Positions 46,162-54,956 of a DNA stretch of 64,000 bases are shown piece by piece. The notes beneath the pieces are model-generated. The model was not told where the DNA came from and ran no database searches. It worked only from the letters and a program-made list of their open reading frames with translations. Position 1 is the stretch's first letter, and every line of letters starts with the position of its first letter. The translations under genes and the position numbers were made by a program. The stretch covers positions 23,392 to 87,391 of the forward strand of contig JAHHII010000017.1 of the NCBI GenBank assembly GCA_019358855.1, written 5' to 3'. This DNA comes from Timaviella obliquedivisa GSE-PSE-MK23-08B. Its GTDB lineage: Bacteria; Cyanobacteriota; Cyanobacteriia; Elainellales; Elainellaceae.

Positions 46162-46536
46162 TTACATCCATCGGGTGAGCCAAGACGGCAAATAGGATTG
46201 AGCGCGACTTCCGCCTCGTACACTATTGATTTGGGTTCGATCGCCTTCTTTTTCTAGAGGCTCTAAACAACTTAAGTCATTAATTCGGTTAGCCAAAGAG
46301 AGATTGGAGTTCACTCGGCGATCGCTCAATCTATTGTCTTTTATAATACGAGCATACGTTCGGTAAGGAATGTAGTCGATTGGGTTATAACCAATCGAAT
46401 GCAGCATTAAGACACAAGCCCAGGAATACTTGCCATCAACGATCGCCTCAATGACTTGAGTCATTTGTTCAGAAGTCATGATTCTGCCAGATTGCAGAGT
46501 CGCACGGTTTTTGGATTGATTAAAGCTAACGTTCAT
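46162..46536 (-). CDS. hetP: HetP-family regulator
   Basis: 124 residues from ATG 46536. The frame is open to 46593, but that start lies in a hairpin. The central block MTQVIEAIVDGKYSWACVLM followed by IGYNPIDYIPYRTYARIIKD is the HetP-family signature. In Anabaena sp. PCC 7120, HetP promotes commitment to heterocyst differentiation, and its gene lies next to hetC. Homologues also occur in cyanobacteria that make no heterocysts, where the role is unclear. Downstream residues are not conserved. Here it sits between the HlyD gene and the leader-peptide genes, so it may control their use. Gene symbol is by family. Confidence 0.8.
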   Translation of the reverse strand: MNVSFNQSKNRATLQSGRIMTSEQMTQVIEAIVDGKYSWACVLMLHSIGYNPIDYIPYRTYARIIKDNRLSDRRVNSNLSLANRINDLSCLEPLEKEGDRTQINSVRGGSRAQSYLPSWLTRWM

Positions 46537-46584
46537 AGTATCAATCTTAGAATGAAGAATGTGGGGGCACAGGAGTAAAGCATT

Positions 46585-46644
46585 GCAAAGCATTTGCAGT
46601 CAGGTTTCGGAAACGCAACCGAGAGTTTGATGCAAATGCTTTGC
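46585..46644 (-). other. 14-bp perfect inverted repeat between hlyD and hetP
   Basis: GCAAAGCATTTGCA (46585-46598) and TGCAAATGCTTTGC (46631-46644), 32-nt loop. It lies just after the hlyD stop and could attenuate transcription into hetP or stabilise the upstream mRNA. Confidence 0.6.
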
Positions 46645-46658
46645 TTCTATAGAACGGT

Positions 46659-48170
46659 TTACAGAGAAAGACCGTTTTTTTGCAGTTGCTTCAGTGGCTC
46701 AAACAAAATGTCAACAATGCGTCGCTGACGGGTGACAATTTCGGCAGTTGCAGTCTGTCCGGCTTTAAGCAAGGTAGCTTGTGTGCCAATAGTAGACTGA
46801 TCGAGTGCAACTTCAATGCGGTAACCAGAGCCTAGCTGTTCGTCTATTGTGGCATCAGGAGCAATGAACAAAACTTTCCCAGAAACCGTTCCATAGCGCT
46901 GGTAAGGAAAAGCATTAAACTTCATCCTAACGGTCATTCCTTTTTTAACAAAGCCCGCTTCCTGATTAGGTAAAAAGGCTGATAAAACTAACGATGCTCC
47001 ATTCGGCATAATTTCGGCGAAAGTTTCACCCGGTTTCGTTACTTCTCCAATGTTATGCACATTTAGATCAGTGACAATGCCGTTTACCGGAGCATGAATA
47101 AACTTATACTTCAGCTTAGTTTTAGCTGCCTTCAGGGAATTTTCAGTTGCTGCAATTTTGGATTGTAACTGGCTGACTTGAATAGTTAACTGCTGCAATT
47201 TTTGTTGGGCTTCAAGCTGGCTCTGTTGCCCTTCTGCTTCTGCTTGTGCGAGTTTAGCTTGCAGTTGGGCGCCTGAAGCTGAGACTTTTTGCAAATTTCC
47301 TTGGTTTTGGGTAACAGTTTGTTGGCGTTGCCGCAAGGTTTGCTCCACTTCAAATAAATGATCCTGGGCGATCGCTCCTTCGTCTACTAGGGGTTGGAGG
47401 CGGTCAAGACGACTCTGATAAGCAGTCATCTCAGCTTGCAAATCGGTGAGGAGTTGGCGGTAGGTATTAGCATCGGTCTGAACCTCAGCGATCGCTGCCA
47501 CTTGAGACTGCATTTGCGCAGCCGAAATAGCTTGCCTCGTCTGCATTTCTAGTTGAGCTTGAGCAATTAATCCTTTCGTCTGTATTAATTCCAGTTGATC
47601 TGCTTGAATGCTTTCCTGCAAGCCTGCAATTTCGTTGAGTTCTAACCGCTGATCTAATTCAGCCAGTATTTGTCCTGCTTCTACCCTCTCCCCTGCTCGA
47701 ATCAAAACCCTGGATACCTCAGCTTGGGCAGTCGGTTGAACTTTGTAAACCTCGCCCTTAGGAATCAGTTTTCCGGCGGCAGTGCTAACTTCTTGAATTT
47801 GTCCAAACCATGCCCAAGCCGCAAAGACAGAGCAAAATAAAACTCCGGCTGCTGCTAGATGCCAAGGTAAATTTGAGGATGGACGATCGAGCACGTTTTG
47901 AAGCGTTGGACTCCAATGGAGATCGGAGGGAGGGTGACCCGGTGTAGGAGGGTGGACTGAAGGCGTTGGCGCAGGGGTAAAATTCTCTGGGACAACCCTA
48001 TCAGGAGCAGCGATCCCACCGTGAATTGACTTTGCTTCGCGATCGCCCAGAGGCGCAAAGGTGACTGCCCTTAAATCAGCGATCGCAAGTTGTTGGGATA
48101 AATAATATCTACGAGAGGGCGTAGAATCTGTATCGACTAAAGAATCGCCTAAAAAGTTGTGCAAACGCAT
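46659..48170 (-). CDS. HlyD-family membrane fusion protein
   Basis: 503 residues. A cytoplasmic Pro-rich segment (about 60-100) is followed by one membrane helix WHLAAAGVLFCSVFAAWAWF (103-122). The lipoyl/barrel-sandwich half HAPVNGIVTDLNVHNIGEV flanks a long coiled coil (about 175-345, rich in Gln and Ala), and a beta-barrel ends ATAEIVTRQRRIVDILF. It links the inner-membrane ABC transporter to an outer-membrane TolC-like channel. It lies 79 bp downstream of the HetC-like gene and must be its partner. The long soluble N-terminus is unusual for E. coli HlyD but common in cyanobacterial versions. Confidence 0.9.
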   Translation of the reverse strand: MRLHNFLGDSLVDTDSTPSRRYYLSQQLAIADLRAVTFAPLGDREAKSIHGGIAAPDRVVPENFTPAPTPSVHPPTPGHPPSDLHWSPTLQNVLDRPSSNLPWHLAAAGVLFCSVFAAWAWFGQIQEVSTAAGKLIPKGEVYKVQPTAQAEVSRVLIRAGERVEAGQILAELDQRLELNEIAGLQESIQADQLELIQTKGLIAQAQLEMQTRQAISAAQMQSQVAAIAEVQTDANTYRQLLTDLQAEMTAYQSRLDRLQPLVDEGAIAQDHLFEVEQTLRQRQQTVTQNQGNLQKVSASGAQLQAKLAQAEAEGQQSQLEAQQKLQQLTIQVSQLQSKIAATENSLKAAKTKLKYKFIHAPVNGIVTDLNVHNIGEVTKPGETFAEIMPNGASLVLSAFLPNQEAGFVKKGMTVRMKFNAFPYQRYGTVSGKVLFIAPDATIDEQLGSGYRIEVALDQSTIGTQATLLKAGQTATAEIVTRQRRIVDILFEPLKQLQKNGLSL

Positions 48171-48249
48171 AGAGGTATTCCTTTTGATAAAAGTGAATAA
48201 ACTTTAGATGCCCATCTGTTTCAAATATTGAGTTGATGTATCGCCAATT

Positions 48250-51200
48250 TCACAGGTCTAGCTGTTGCTGCGCCAAATGATAATAAAGACCGTGAGAAGC
48301 AATTAATTCGGTGTGCGTTCCTTGTTCAACAAGATTGCCTCGATCAATTACTAAAATATTGTCTGCATTGCGAATAGTAGACAAACGATGAGCAATGACA
48401 AAGACAGTGCGTGTCTCTCTAGAAGATTTGCCACTAATTTGCATTAAATTGTGTTGAAAGCGGCTTTCAGATTCAGTATCCAAAGCGCTTGTCGCTTCAT
48501 CTAGAATTAAGACCCGGGGATGCGTTAGCAGTGCCCTCGCGATCGCAATTCGCTGCCGTTGTCCTCCCGATAAGCAAACGCCTCGTTCTCCCACTTTAGT
48601 GCTGTAGCCAAGGGGCATATTTTGAATAAATCCATGTGCCTCAGCTAGCTTTGCAGCTTCTACAGCCTGTTCTAAAGAGTATTCTGAGCGGTAGAGCGTA
48701 ATATTTTCTAAAATTGTTCCTGAAAAGAGAAAACATTCCTGAGGAACAACTCCAAACTGCGATCGTAAGGATTGCTGTGAAACATGACGAATATCATGTC
48801 CATCAATCAGAACTCGCCCATGATTAGGTTGATAAAGACCTTCCAAAAGATTAACTAAAGTAGTCTTCCCAGAGCCGCTACGCCCGACAATGGCAATCAT
48901 TTGCCCTGCCTCAGCCTCAAAAGAAATGTTTTGGAGTGTATTTCGCTCCTCATCTTCACTGTACCGAAACGTAACGTTCTCAAAACGGACATTACCCCGC
49001 AAGCAAGGCAGCATCAATAAAGACTGTCCAGGTGTGGCTTCAGGCGCAGTTTCAAACACATCATCAAGCCGCTCAATGGAAATCAAGACATCTTGCAATT
49101 CATCCCACAGATTAGCCAAGGCAATAATAGGGCTAATGACGTAGCCCATCATCATATTGAACGCAACAAATTGCCCAATGGTCAGTTGATCTTGAATCAC
49201 CAGTGTTGCGCCATACCACAGCAACGCCGTGCTACCGATGCCATTAATCAAACCGTTCATTGCTTGCAGCTTAATGCCTAGCTTTTGCCCCCGAAACTGG
49301 GTATTCATCTGACGAGTTAAATGATCTTCCCATCGCCATCGTATCTCTCGTTCCGACGCGACCGCTTTAATGGTATTAATACCCGTCATCATTTCTACTA
49401 AAACTGAGCTTTGGTCAGTTGTTTCTTTGAAGATCTCTCGCGATATCTGTCGCAGCATTGGGGTTGCCGCCAAGGTGAGCAGCAGGATGGGCGGAATCAG
49501 CAGCAGCACCAGCATGGTCAGCCGCCAGTTGTAGTAGAGCATTAGCCCCAAGTAAATAAACCCAGTTAAAAAGTTTAACCAAGCTAAGACAACCTGCTGA
49601 ATCAAAAATCTTTGAATCTTCTGATTTTCTTGAACGCGAGTCAGAATATCACCGACTCGTCGAGCTTCAAAAAACTTTAGGGGCAAAGAGAGCGTATGGC
49701 TAATGAAGCCACTAATTAAAGTCAAATCCAGACGATTTGATAAAAAGCTCAGCAGGTATTGCCTGACCAAAGATAAACCAATGTTTCCAAAAGTAAAGAG
49801 TAGTAGTCCTAGAGCAAAAACATTTAAAGTGTTAAGGCTTTTCTCAACCACAACGCGATCGAGAATCACTTGAGTTAGCAAAGGGGTAATTAATCCAAAA
49901 ACCTGAATCAGCACAGAGAAAAAGATGATTTGTGCAATCAGGGATCGGTAGGAAAATAACGTTCCAAAATAGCGTCCAAATGAGGATTTTTGAGTTTCAG
50001 ATTCGGATAGTTTCGCCGTAGGTTCTAGCAACAAAGCATAACCTGTCCAATGCTCTTGAAAAACCGCGCGCGTAACGCGACGGCGACCCAGCGCCGGATC
50101 TGCCAGGATGACTTGATCCCCTTTGATTTGATAGACAACAACGTAGTGCATTCCTTCCCAGTGGGCAATCCAGGGCTCGGTTTGTTCTGCCATCCGCACT
50201 AGATTAGCTCGCACAGGTCGAGCGTGAAAGCCGACATTTTCTGCTGCGTTGGCTAATCCTTTCAGCGAGGTACCCGATCGCCCGACATTGGCTCGCTCTC
50301 GTAAAACATGGATGGGAAGAGGATTATCCCAATAAGCACAAAGCATTGCCAAACAAGCGGCACCGCAATCAGAAGAGCTTTGCTGCTCTATCCAGGGGTA
50401 GCGCTGTAGAAAGTCGGAGAGATGGCGTTTTAGGGGTTTTGGAAAAGCGATCGCTTCTCGCTCTGATGGGGTGGCTTCTAGCTGAGAAGGAATTTTCTGT
50501 TTGTGTAGATAGTGGTGCAATTGAGGCGATCGCGCCACGCTCGGCTTTGTAGAAGGTTTTGATGTAGAAGGCTTTGATACAGGCTGAGACTCCGCATCCC
50601 CATCTAACGCCGACAGGTTTAAGGTAGGAATAATGGCATTAGCAGCTTGCCACTGATTAAAAGGTAAGACATAAACTCGTAAGTCGGTTTGGGCAACCCA
50701 ATGGGGTGGAGTGGCTTCTGGATAGCCCCAATGGGTAGGAATCAGATCTCCAGAACTTAATGAATGGACATCGTCTGCCGCCTCATCTGCCGCCTTGAAA
50801 ATTTTGCCCTGCCGCAGCCAAAAATGACCTGTATCAGCAGGCGTGGCGTGGGTTAAAGATTCACCCGCAGCTATCTGCTGTTCTGTTAATAGAGATGTAA
50901 ATTGCTTAAGCTGATGACTCGAACAAGATTCCAGTGAAGTAGCCGTCTTGAAAAAAATTACCCGTTCTCGCTGGAGCGCAGCTTGCTGTAAATGCGATCG
51001 CAGCAGTGGATATTTTTCTAACAAAGGTGCGAGTTGATTTGCCGCCAGCCGAGCAATCTGAACGCTTCCCACGGCGATCGCCCGGTAGGGAAAGGGCGTA
51101 GGACTCAATAAATGATCTGCCCCAAACCCACTATTTACATCTAATAACATTGCTGTTACTGATCGGGGGTGATGCTCGCCTTGGCAAAGCAAGCGCACCT

Positions 51201-51444
51201 GACCCTGACAAATCAAATAGAAATCTGAGACGACATTGTTTAAGTCTTCTGGCGAAGGCACCAGAATGTCATCTCCTAATTGAAAGTAGCTAACTTCAAA
51301 TGCTTGAATAATTTGCGAAATAACACTTGCATCAACCTGGCTTGCCGTCAGCAGTTGGGCGATCGCTGACGGGTTTTCTAAGGATTCTGAAGGTCGGAGA
51401 GTAAAATTTAAACCTCTCACCTTAAGATTATGGCTCATGACCAA
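48250..51444 (-). CDS. hetC: HetC-like peptidase-containing ABC exporter
   Basis: 1064 residues. Residues 40-140 form a cyclic-nucleotide-binding-like domain, with a second degenerate one at 165-265. A Ser/Pro linker follows. The C39 peptidase (348-470) has SSSDCGAACLAMLC with Cys360, GMHYVVVYQI with His433 and ADPALG with Asp449, a complete triad. The membrane domain is at 500-790. The ATPase has GRSGSGKT (854-861), LSGGQ (958-962), Walker B VLILDEA (978-984) and His1019. This is the build and length of Anabaena HetC. It should cut after Gly-Gly in the small precursors encoded nearby and export them. NtcA-type sites lie upstream. Confidence 0.9.
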   Translation of the reverse strand: MVMSHNLKVRGLNFTLRPSESLENPSAIAQLLTASQVDASVISQIIQAFEVSYFQLGDDILVPSPEDLNNVVSDFYLICQGQVRLLCQGEHHPRSVTAMLLDVNSGFGADHLLSPTPFPYRAIAVGSVQIARLAANQLAPLLEKYPLLRSHLQQAALQRERVIFFKTATSLESCSSHQLKQFTSLLTEQQIAAGESLTHATPADTGHFWLRQGKIFKAADEAADDVHSLSSGDLIPTHWGYPEATPPHWVAQTDLRVYVLPFNQWQAANAIIPTLNLSALDGDAESQPVSKPSTSKPSTKPSVARSPQLHHYLHKQKIPSQLEATPSEREAIAFPKPLKRHLSDFLQRYPWIEQQSSSDCGAACLAMLCAYWDNPLPIHVLRERANVGRSGTSLKGLANAAENVGFHARPVRANLVRMAEQTEPWIAHWEGMHYVVVYQIKGDQVILADPALGRRRVTRAVFQEHWTGYALLLEPTAKLSESETQKSSFGRYFGTLFSYRSLIAQIIFFSVLIQVFGLITPLLTQVILDRVVVEKSLNTLNVFALGLLLFTFGNIGLSLVRQYLLSFLSNRLDLTLISGFISHTLSLPLKFFEARRVGDILTRVQENQKIQRFLIQQVVLAWLNFLTGFIYLGLMLYYNWRLTMLVLLLIPPILLLTLAATPMLRQISREIFKETTDQSSVLVEMMTGINTIKAVASEREIRWRWEDHLTRQMNTQFRGQKLGIKLQAMNGLINGIGSTALLWYGATLVIQDQLTIGQFVAFNMMMGYVISPIIALANLWDELQDVLISIERLDDVFETAPEATPGQSLLMLPCLRGNVRFENVTFRYSEDEERNTLQNISFEAEAGQMIAIVGRSGSGKTTLVNLLEGLYQPNHGRVLIDGHDIRHVSQQSLRSQFGVVPQECFLFSGTILENITLYRSEYSLEQAVEAAKLAEAHGFIQNMPLGYSTKVGERGVCLSGGQRQRIAIARALLTHPRVLILDEATSALDTESESRFQHNLMQISGKSSRETRTVFVIAHRLSTIRNADNILVIDRGNLVEQGTHTELIASHGLYYHLAQQQLDL

Positions 51445-51508
51445 ACCTCATTAGTTGTAAAACCCTAAAATCAACTCAGCTTCCACATTTCCGGTACCAC
51501 CTAAAAAC

Positions 51509-51522
51509 GTAGACAAAAATAC
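51509..51522 (-). promoter_or_regulatory. NtcA-type box upstream of hetC
   Basis: GTAGACAAAAATAC on the plus strand, a perfect GTA-N8-TAC palindrome, 65 bp ahead of the hetC start. In Anabaena, hetC is known to be controlled by NtcA. I did not find a clear -10 at the usual 20-24 bp from it. Confidence 0.55.
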
Positions 51523-51792
51523 TTTTCTTCATAAATAAAACGGAACACCAAGCTAGTCTTCCAAATCAAAAATTTGGAATAAAAGAACTAATCGATTAGC
51601 AGAACCGTGATCCTACAAAAGCGAATAACTGACGAACAAACAAATCTACCGCTTCTATGATTAACATTGCCTGAACTCAATGATTCTGCATTGCTAATCA
51701 AAAGCACGAACTTACGAAAATCTTTAAAGATCAAGGAATCAGTGAAGATAAAAAAGCTAACTAGCCTTGATCATCCTTGAGATATCTGAGAA

Positions 51793-51870
51793 TCAATGAA
51801 TCAGTACACTGTCGATACCGAAATACTGACGGTGTAAAGTCAAAATGCGTTCGGTAGGGGTAGATGCCAT
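51793..51870 (-). CDS. Possible 25-residue leader or small protein upstream of hetC
   Basis: ATG at 51870 with GAGG 8 bp upstream encodes MASTPTERILTLHRQYFGID followed by SVLIH and a TGA. No double glycine, no RGSGR motif and no homologue recalled. It could be a real small gene, the N-terminal scar of a lost gene or chance. It stands in the hetC leader, so it may be read in the same transcript. Confidence 0.25.
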   Translation of the reverse strand: MASTPTERILTLHRQYFGIDSVLIH

Positions 51871-52328
51871 TGTGAGAACCTCATTTAATGCAATGATGGT
51901 CAATAATTTCAAAACTACCAATGAGTTAAACCTGCTGGGTTCAACTCGATCTTTGAATTAATCTAGATTTCCGTGAAGCTGAAACCGATTGTGCAAGATC
52001 GATCTGCAACATTGGTCACATAATATCAGAAATCAAAATAAAAGCTAGTGACTCTACGGACAACTAAAGTGACAAAGCAGTGACAAAACATAGCTGTACT
52101 ACCATGAATCTCTGCCAGCACCAGAACATTTCTCAGTCAAACTCTTGAGCTTTTATCCTTTAACAGACAAGGATTGAGCAATTTTTTGCCCGTTTTCTGT
52201 TTATTCGCTAAAAATTCAAATAAAGCAATTGTTTCGAGATAGGAATTTCAAAGAATTCATCGATTCTTCACAGAAAACCAGAGAAATTCACAGTTTCTTC
52301 ATAAAGAATTCTATCGTTGAAGGTAAAT

Positions 52329-52342
52329 GTAAAATCCGATAC
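52329..52342 (+). promoter_or_regulatory. NtcA-type box, distal
   Basis: GTAAAATCCGATAC, perfect GTA-N8-TAC, 289 bp upstream of ATG 52631. On the plus strand TAACTT (TA-N3-T) follows after 19 bp, close to the spacing of NtcA-activated promoters. Confidence 0.5.
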
Positions 52343-52378
52343 TTAGTAGTGTTAGCTTTGATAACTTAATTTAACAGT

Positions 52379-52392
52379 GTATAAGAAAATAC
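52379..52392 (+). promoter_or_regulatory. NtcA-type box, proximal
   Basis: GTATAAGAAAATAC, perfect GTA-N8-TAC, exactly 50 bp after the distal box (about five helical turns), so both would face the same side of the DNA. Confidence 0.5.
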
Positions 52393-52630
52393 TACTCTTA
52401 CTTAACTTTTCCGTCTCACCTGAAAGGAAAAAGATAAGAACTAAAGGATCAGAATGGGTAAAACAGTTTTTATAAATTCTTTATGAGGAAGAGGGAGGGT
52501 TTACACTCCTCTTACGAAAGTCCAGCTAATTTATATTAACTTGAAGGCTAACGTTCAGACACTTCAGCAATTGTAACTAAATAAGTTGCTGAAGTTTCAA
52601 TACTTAACTTACTTTTTAACAGGAAATGTT

Positions 52631-53590
52631 ATGAAAGAAACAAGTCAGTATTTAAGTACTATTACAGACTCAAAGCAAACTTTACTAAAATCTTCTTATT
52701 TGAGTAAGAAAGATGCGATCGCCTTAATGCCTGGTCAGACTCGGGGTTTAGGGGGGATTGCCACAGTTAGATCTAGTAATGCACTAGAAGCTAGTAAAGC
52801 CAGAGCAATTTCTACAGAAAGTTTTATCTTTAACAACTTCAATCAACCAGCGATCGCGGCTCAAAGCGACACGGTGACTAATAGTGTTGTATTCAGTGAA
52901 ACTGGTAAGGTGCTTGCTGTGGCGATCGCAGATGCATTTTTCGGTCTAAATCCCATTACCAATAAAGACATTGGACTGAGCAGCGTCACGGCTGAGGTCA
53001 TTAGTGAAGGAACCAGCTTTAAAGGAGTAGCTGAGGGATTTGCTACTGTTGCAGGTGCTTTCTTCGTCCCGGCAGGAGAAACGTTCTCGTTTAACTTTTC
53101 AGGATTTTTGCAGATGAACACAAGTTTGCAAAATGCAGACACTCAAGCAGCAAATACCCTCGGTAGAATTGCGTTTGGTGTATACGATGTCACTCGTAAA
53201 CCTGTCCGCTTAGACTTTTTAGAAGTGACAGGTGGCTTAGATACACCGGGTCATCGGGATTTCTTAAATTTTCAAATCAGTAATAGTAAGAAATGCAGTA
53301 ATATCAGCCTGGACTGGCAGCAAACTGGTTTTACCCTACAAACTGGCAAGCTAGAAGAATCGGCTCTTGTCTCGGTTGTCGGAGAATATAAAACTCAACC
53401 TTTTACGCAAGATACGCTTTTAGTAGTAGGAGACTTCAGCAATGGGTTGAAGCAATCTTCTGAGCTATCTGGTCACCCCAAATATCGACTTAATCAGAAT
53501 CACTCAGCTTTTAAACCTCAGAAGGAGCGATCGCACATGGGAACCAGTCAGCCTTCTAAGAGAAAAATGTGTTCCAACTCAGCAGCGTAA
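52631..53590 (+). CDS. Unrecognised protein, possible exported product
   Basis: Start at ATG 52631 (AGGAAAT just upstream); 319 residues. Not recognised. The N-terminal 42 residues end in QTRGLGGIATV, with a Gly-Gly at 41-42 that might be a long leader, though it lacks the DLNYL motif of the two small precursors. The middle (about 60-260) is rich in short hydrophobic strands, such as VVFSETGKVLAVAIADAFFG and FATVAGAFFVPAGETFSFNF, suggesting a beta-sandwich. The C-terminus is basic and low in structure. No typical Sec signal. It diverges from hetC and has two NtcA-like boxes ahead, so it may belong to the same response. Confidence 0.7.
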   Translation: MKETSQYLSTITDSKQTLLKSSYLSKKDAIALMPGQTRGLGGIATVRSSNALEASKARAISTESFIFNNFNQPAIAAQSDTVTNSVVFSETGKVLAVAIADAFFGLNPITNKDIGLSSVTAEVISEGTSFKGVAEGFATVAGAFFVPAGETFSFNFSGFLQMNTSLQNADTQAANTLGRIAFGVYDVTRKPVRLDFLEVTGGLDTPGHRDFLNFQISNSKKCSNISLDWQQTGFTLQTGKLEESALVSVVGEYKTQPFTQDTLLVVGDFSNGLKQSSELSGHPKYRLNQNHSAFKPQKERSHMGTSQPSKRKMCSNSAA

Positions 53591-53807
53591 GAAATTTTAA
53601 GCAAAGGTTTAAGTGATGAGAAAAATGGAATTAGCATTAAATCCTGCCTAAAGATAGAAGATTTCAGAGTTAGCTTTAACTCATACTTCTAAAATTTAGT
53701 CCGTCTACTTCGGGCAAACTAGGGAGGTTTCTATCGCTACGCAATTTTTACATCATCCGTTAGGTGACTCGCCTGCTGCACTTTTACCAAGGTCAGTTTC
53801 AGATGTC

Positions 53808-54956
53808 TTGACACAGGCGATCGCAGCGGCTGATTTTTGCACGAGTCATGCTGCCGAAATTGATTGCCATGGCAAATACCCGCGTCAAGAATTCCAGCAG
53901 CTTGCTGAGATGGGTTTGTTAACTGCGCCCTTGCAACCAAGTCTAGGAGGCGTAGGCTTAGGAATTGATACTCATACTCTTCATGAGACACTTGTTATTC
54001 TTCAACAGATCGGTCGCGGCAATTTGGCAGTTGGGCGGATTTATGAAGGACATATCAACGCACTTCAACTAATTCAAACTTTTGGAACAGCAGCACAAAT
54101 CAAGCAATATGCCAATGATGTCCGCGATCGCAATAAAGTGTTTGGCGTGTGGAATGCAGAAGCCGGAGATGGCGTTAAGCTCATTCCTCTAGGCAATGGG
54201 CGATATCGTTTAGAGGGATCTAAAACATTTTGCTCGGGCGTTGGTTGTGTCGATCGCCCTTTTGTAAACGGGGCATTGCCCGATGGACGTTGGCAAATGT
54301 GCATTGTGCCAATGGATGAAGTAGTCACTTTAAGCGATTCAACCTGGTGGCAACCGAGCGGGATGAAAGCGACTGCTAGTTACAAAGTTGACTTTAGCAG
54401 CGTCGAACTAGACGAGCGATCGTTGATTGGTCAACCCGATGACTACCATCGCCAGCCCTGGCTATCGGGAGGTGCAATTCGTTTTGCTGCGGTGCAATTG
54501 GGCGGAGCAGAGGCACTGTTCAATACGACACGTCAATATTTACACGACCTTAAAAGAACTACTGATCCCTACCAAGAGGTGCGACTGGGGCAGATGGCGA
54601 TCGCTTTAGAAAGCGGTAACCTTTGGCTACAAGGTGCAGCTGCCCGGTTTTCTCAGCACTCGTCTATCTTTGGCGGTGATCCCAGCAAAGCACAACCTGA
54701 AGCTGATCGTCTAGTGGCTTATGCCAATATGGTACGAACTGCGATTGAGCAAATCTGTATGGACATGATGCAGCTTTGTGAGCGATCAATCGGTACGCGG
54801 GGTTTACTGCCGCCGTATCCTATGGAGCGGATCATTCGAGATTTAACACTCTATTTACGGCAACCCGCCTTTGATGCTGTTTTGGCAGACGTAGGCAAAT
54901 ACGCTTTGCGCCAGACTGCTCCCGCTCAACAACTATGGGAGTCGCAGAATGATTGA
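53808..54956 (+). CDS. Acyl-CoA dehydrogenase family protein
   Basis: 382 residues from TTG 53808. The same frame is open back to 53700, and an ATC at 53733 stands 5 bp after GGGAGG, giving 407 residues whose extra part (FLHHPLGDSPAALLPRS) leads smoothly into the first helix. So the real start may be that rare codon. The flavoenzyme fold is shown by LGGVGLGIDTHTLHETL, TFCSGVGCVDRPFVN and SSVELDERSLIGQPDDY, with the C-terminal four-helix bundle after residue 240. It would oxidise an acyl chain using FAD. The PIG-L gene overlaps its end by 8 bp. Confidence 0.85.
   Translation: MTQAIAAADFCTSHAAEIDCHGKYPRQEFQQLAEMGLLTAPLQPSLGGVGLGIDTHTLHETLVILQQIGRGNLAVGRIYEGHINALQLIQTFGTAAQIKQYANDVRDRNKVFGVWNAEAGDGVKLIPLGNGRYRLEGSKTFCSGVGCVDRPFVNGALPDGRWQMCIVPMDEVVTLSDSTWWQPSGMKATASYKVDFSSVELDERSLIGQPDDYHRQPWLSGGAIRFAAVQLGGAEALFNTTRQYLHDLKRTTDPYQEVRLGQMAIALESGNLWLQGAAARFSQHSSIFGGDPSKAQPEADRLVAYANMVRTAIEQICMDMMQLCERSIGTRGLLPPYPMERIIRDLTLYLRQPAFDAVLADVGKYALRQTAPAQQLWESQND

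Larger units (their letters stand above)
51445..52630. promoter_or_regulatory. 1.2 kb divergent regulatory region, hetC / unknown gene
   Basis: AT-rich, with three matches to GTA-N8-TAC (51509-51522, 52329-52342, 52379-52392), a possible 25-residue minus-strand frame (51793-51870), and GTGACAAA repeated at 52069 and 52080. The extent and site density suggest complex control in both directions. No RNA gene was recognised. Confidence 0.55.

Noticed and set aside
13397..51444. Proof of a heterocyst-forming organism from hepA, hetC and hetP-like genes
   Set aside because: All three families also occur in cyanobacteria without heterocysts; no hetR, patS or nif gene is in the window.
51793..51812. 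A further NtcA box at GTACACTGTCGATAC
   Set aside because: The spacing is nine bases instead of eight.
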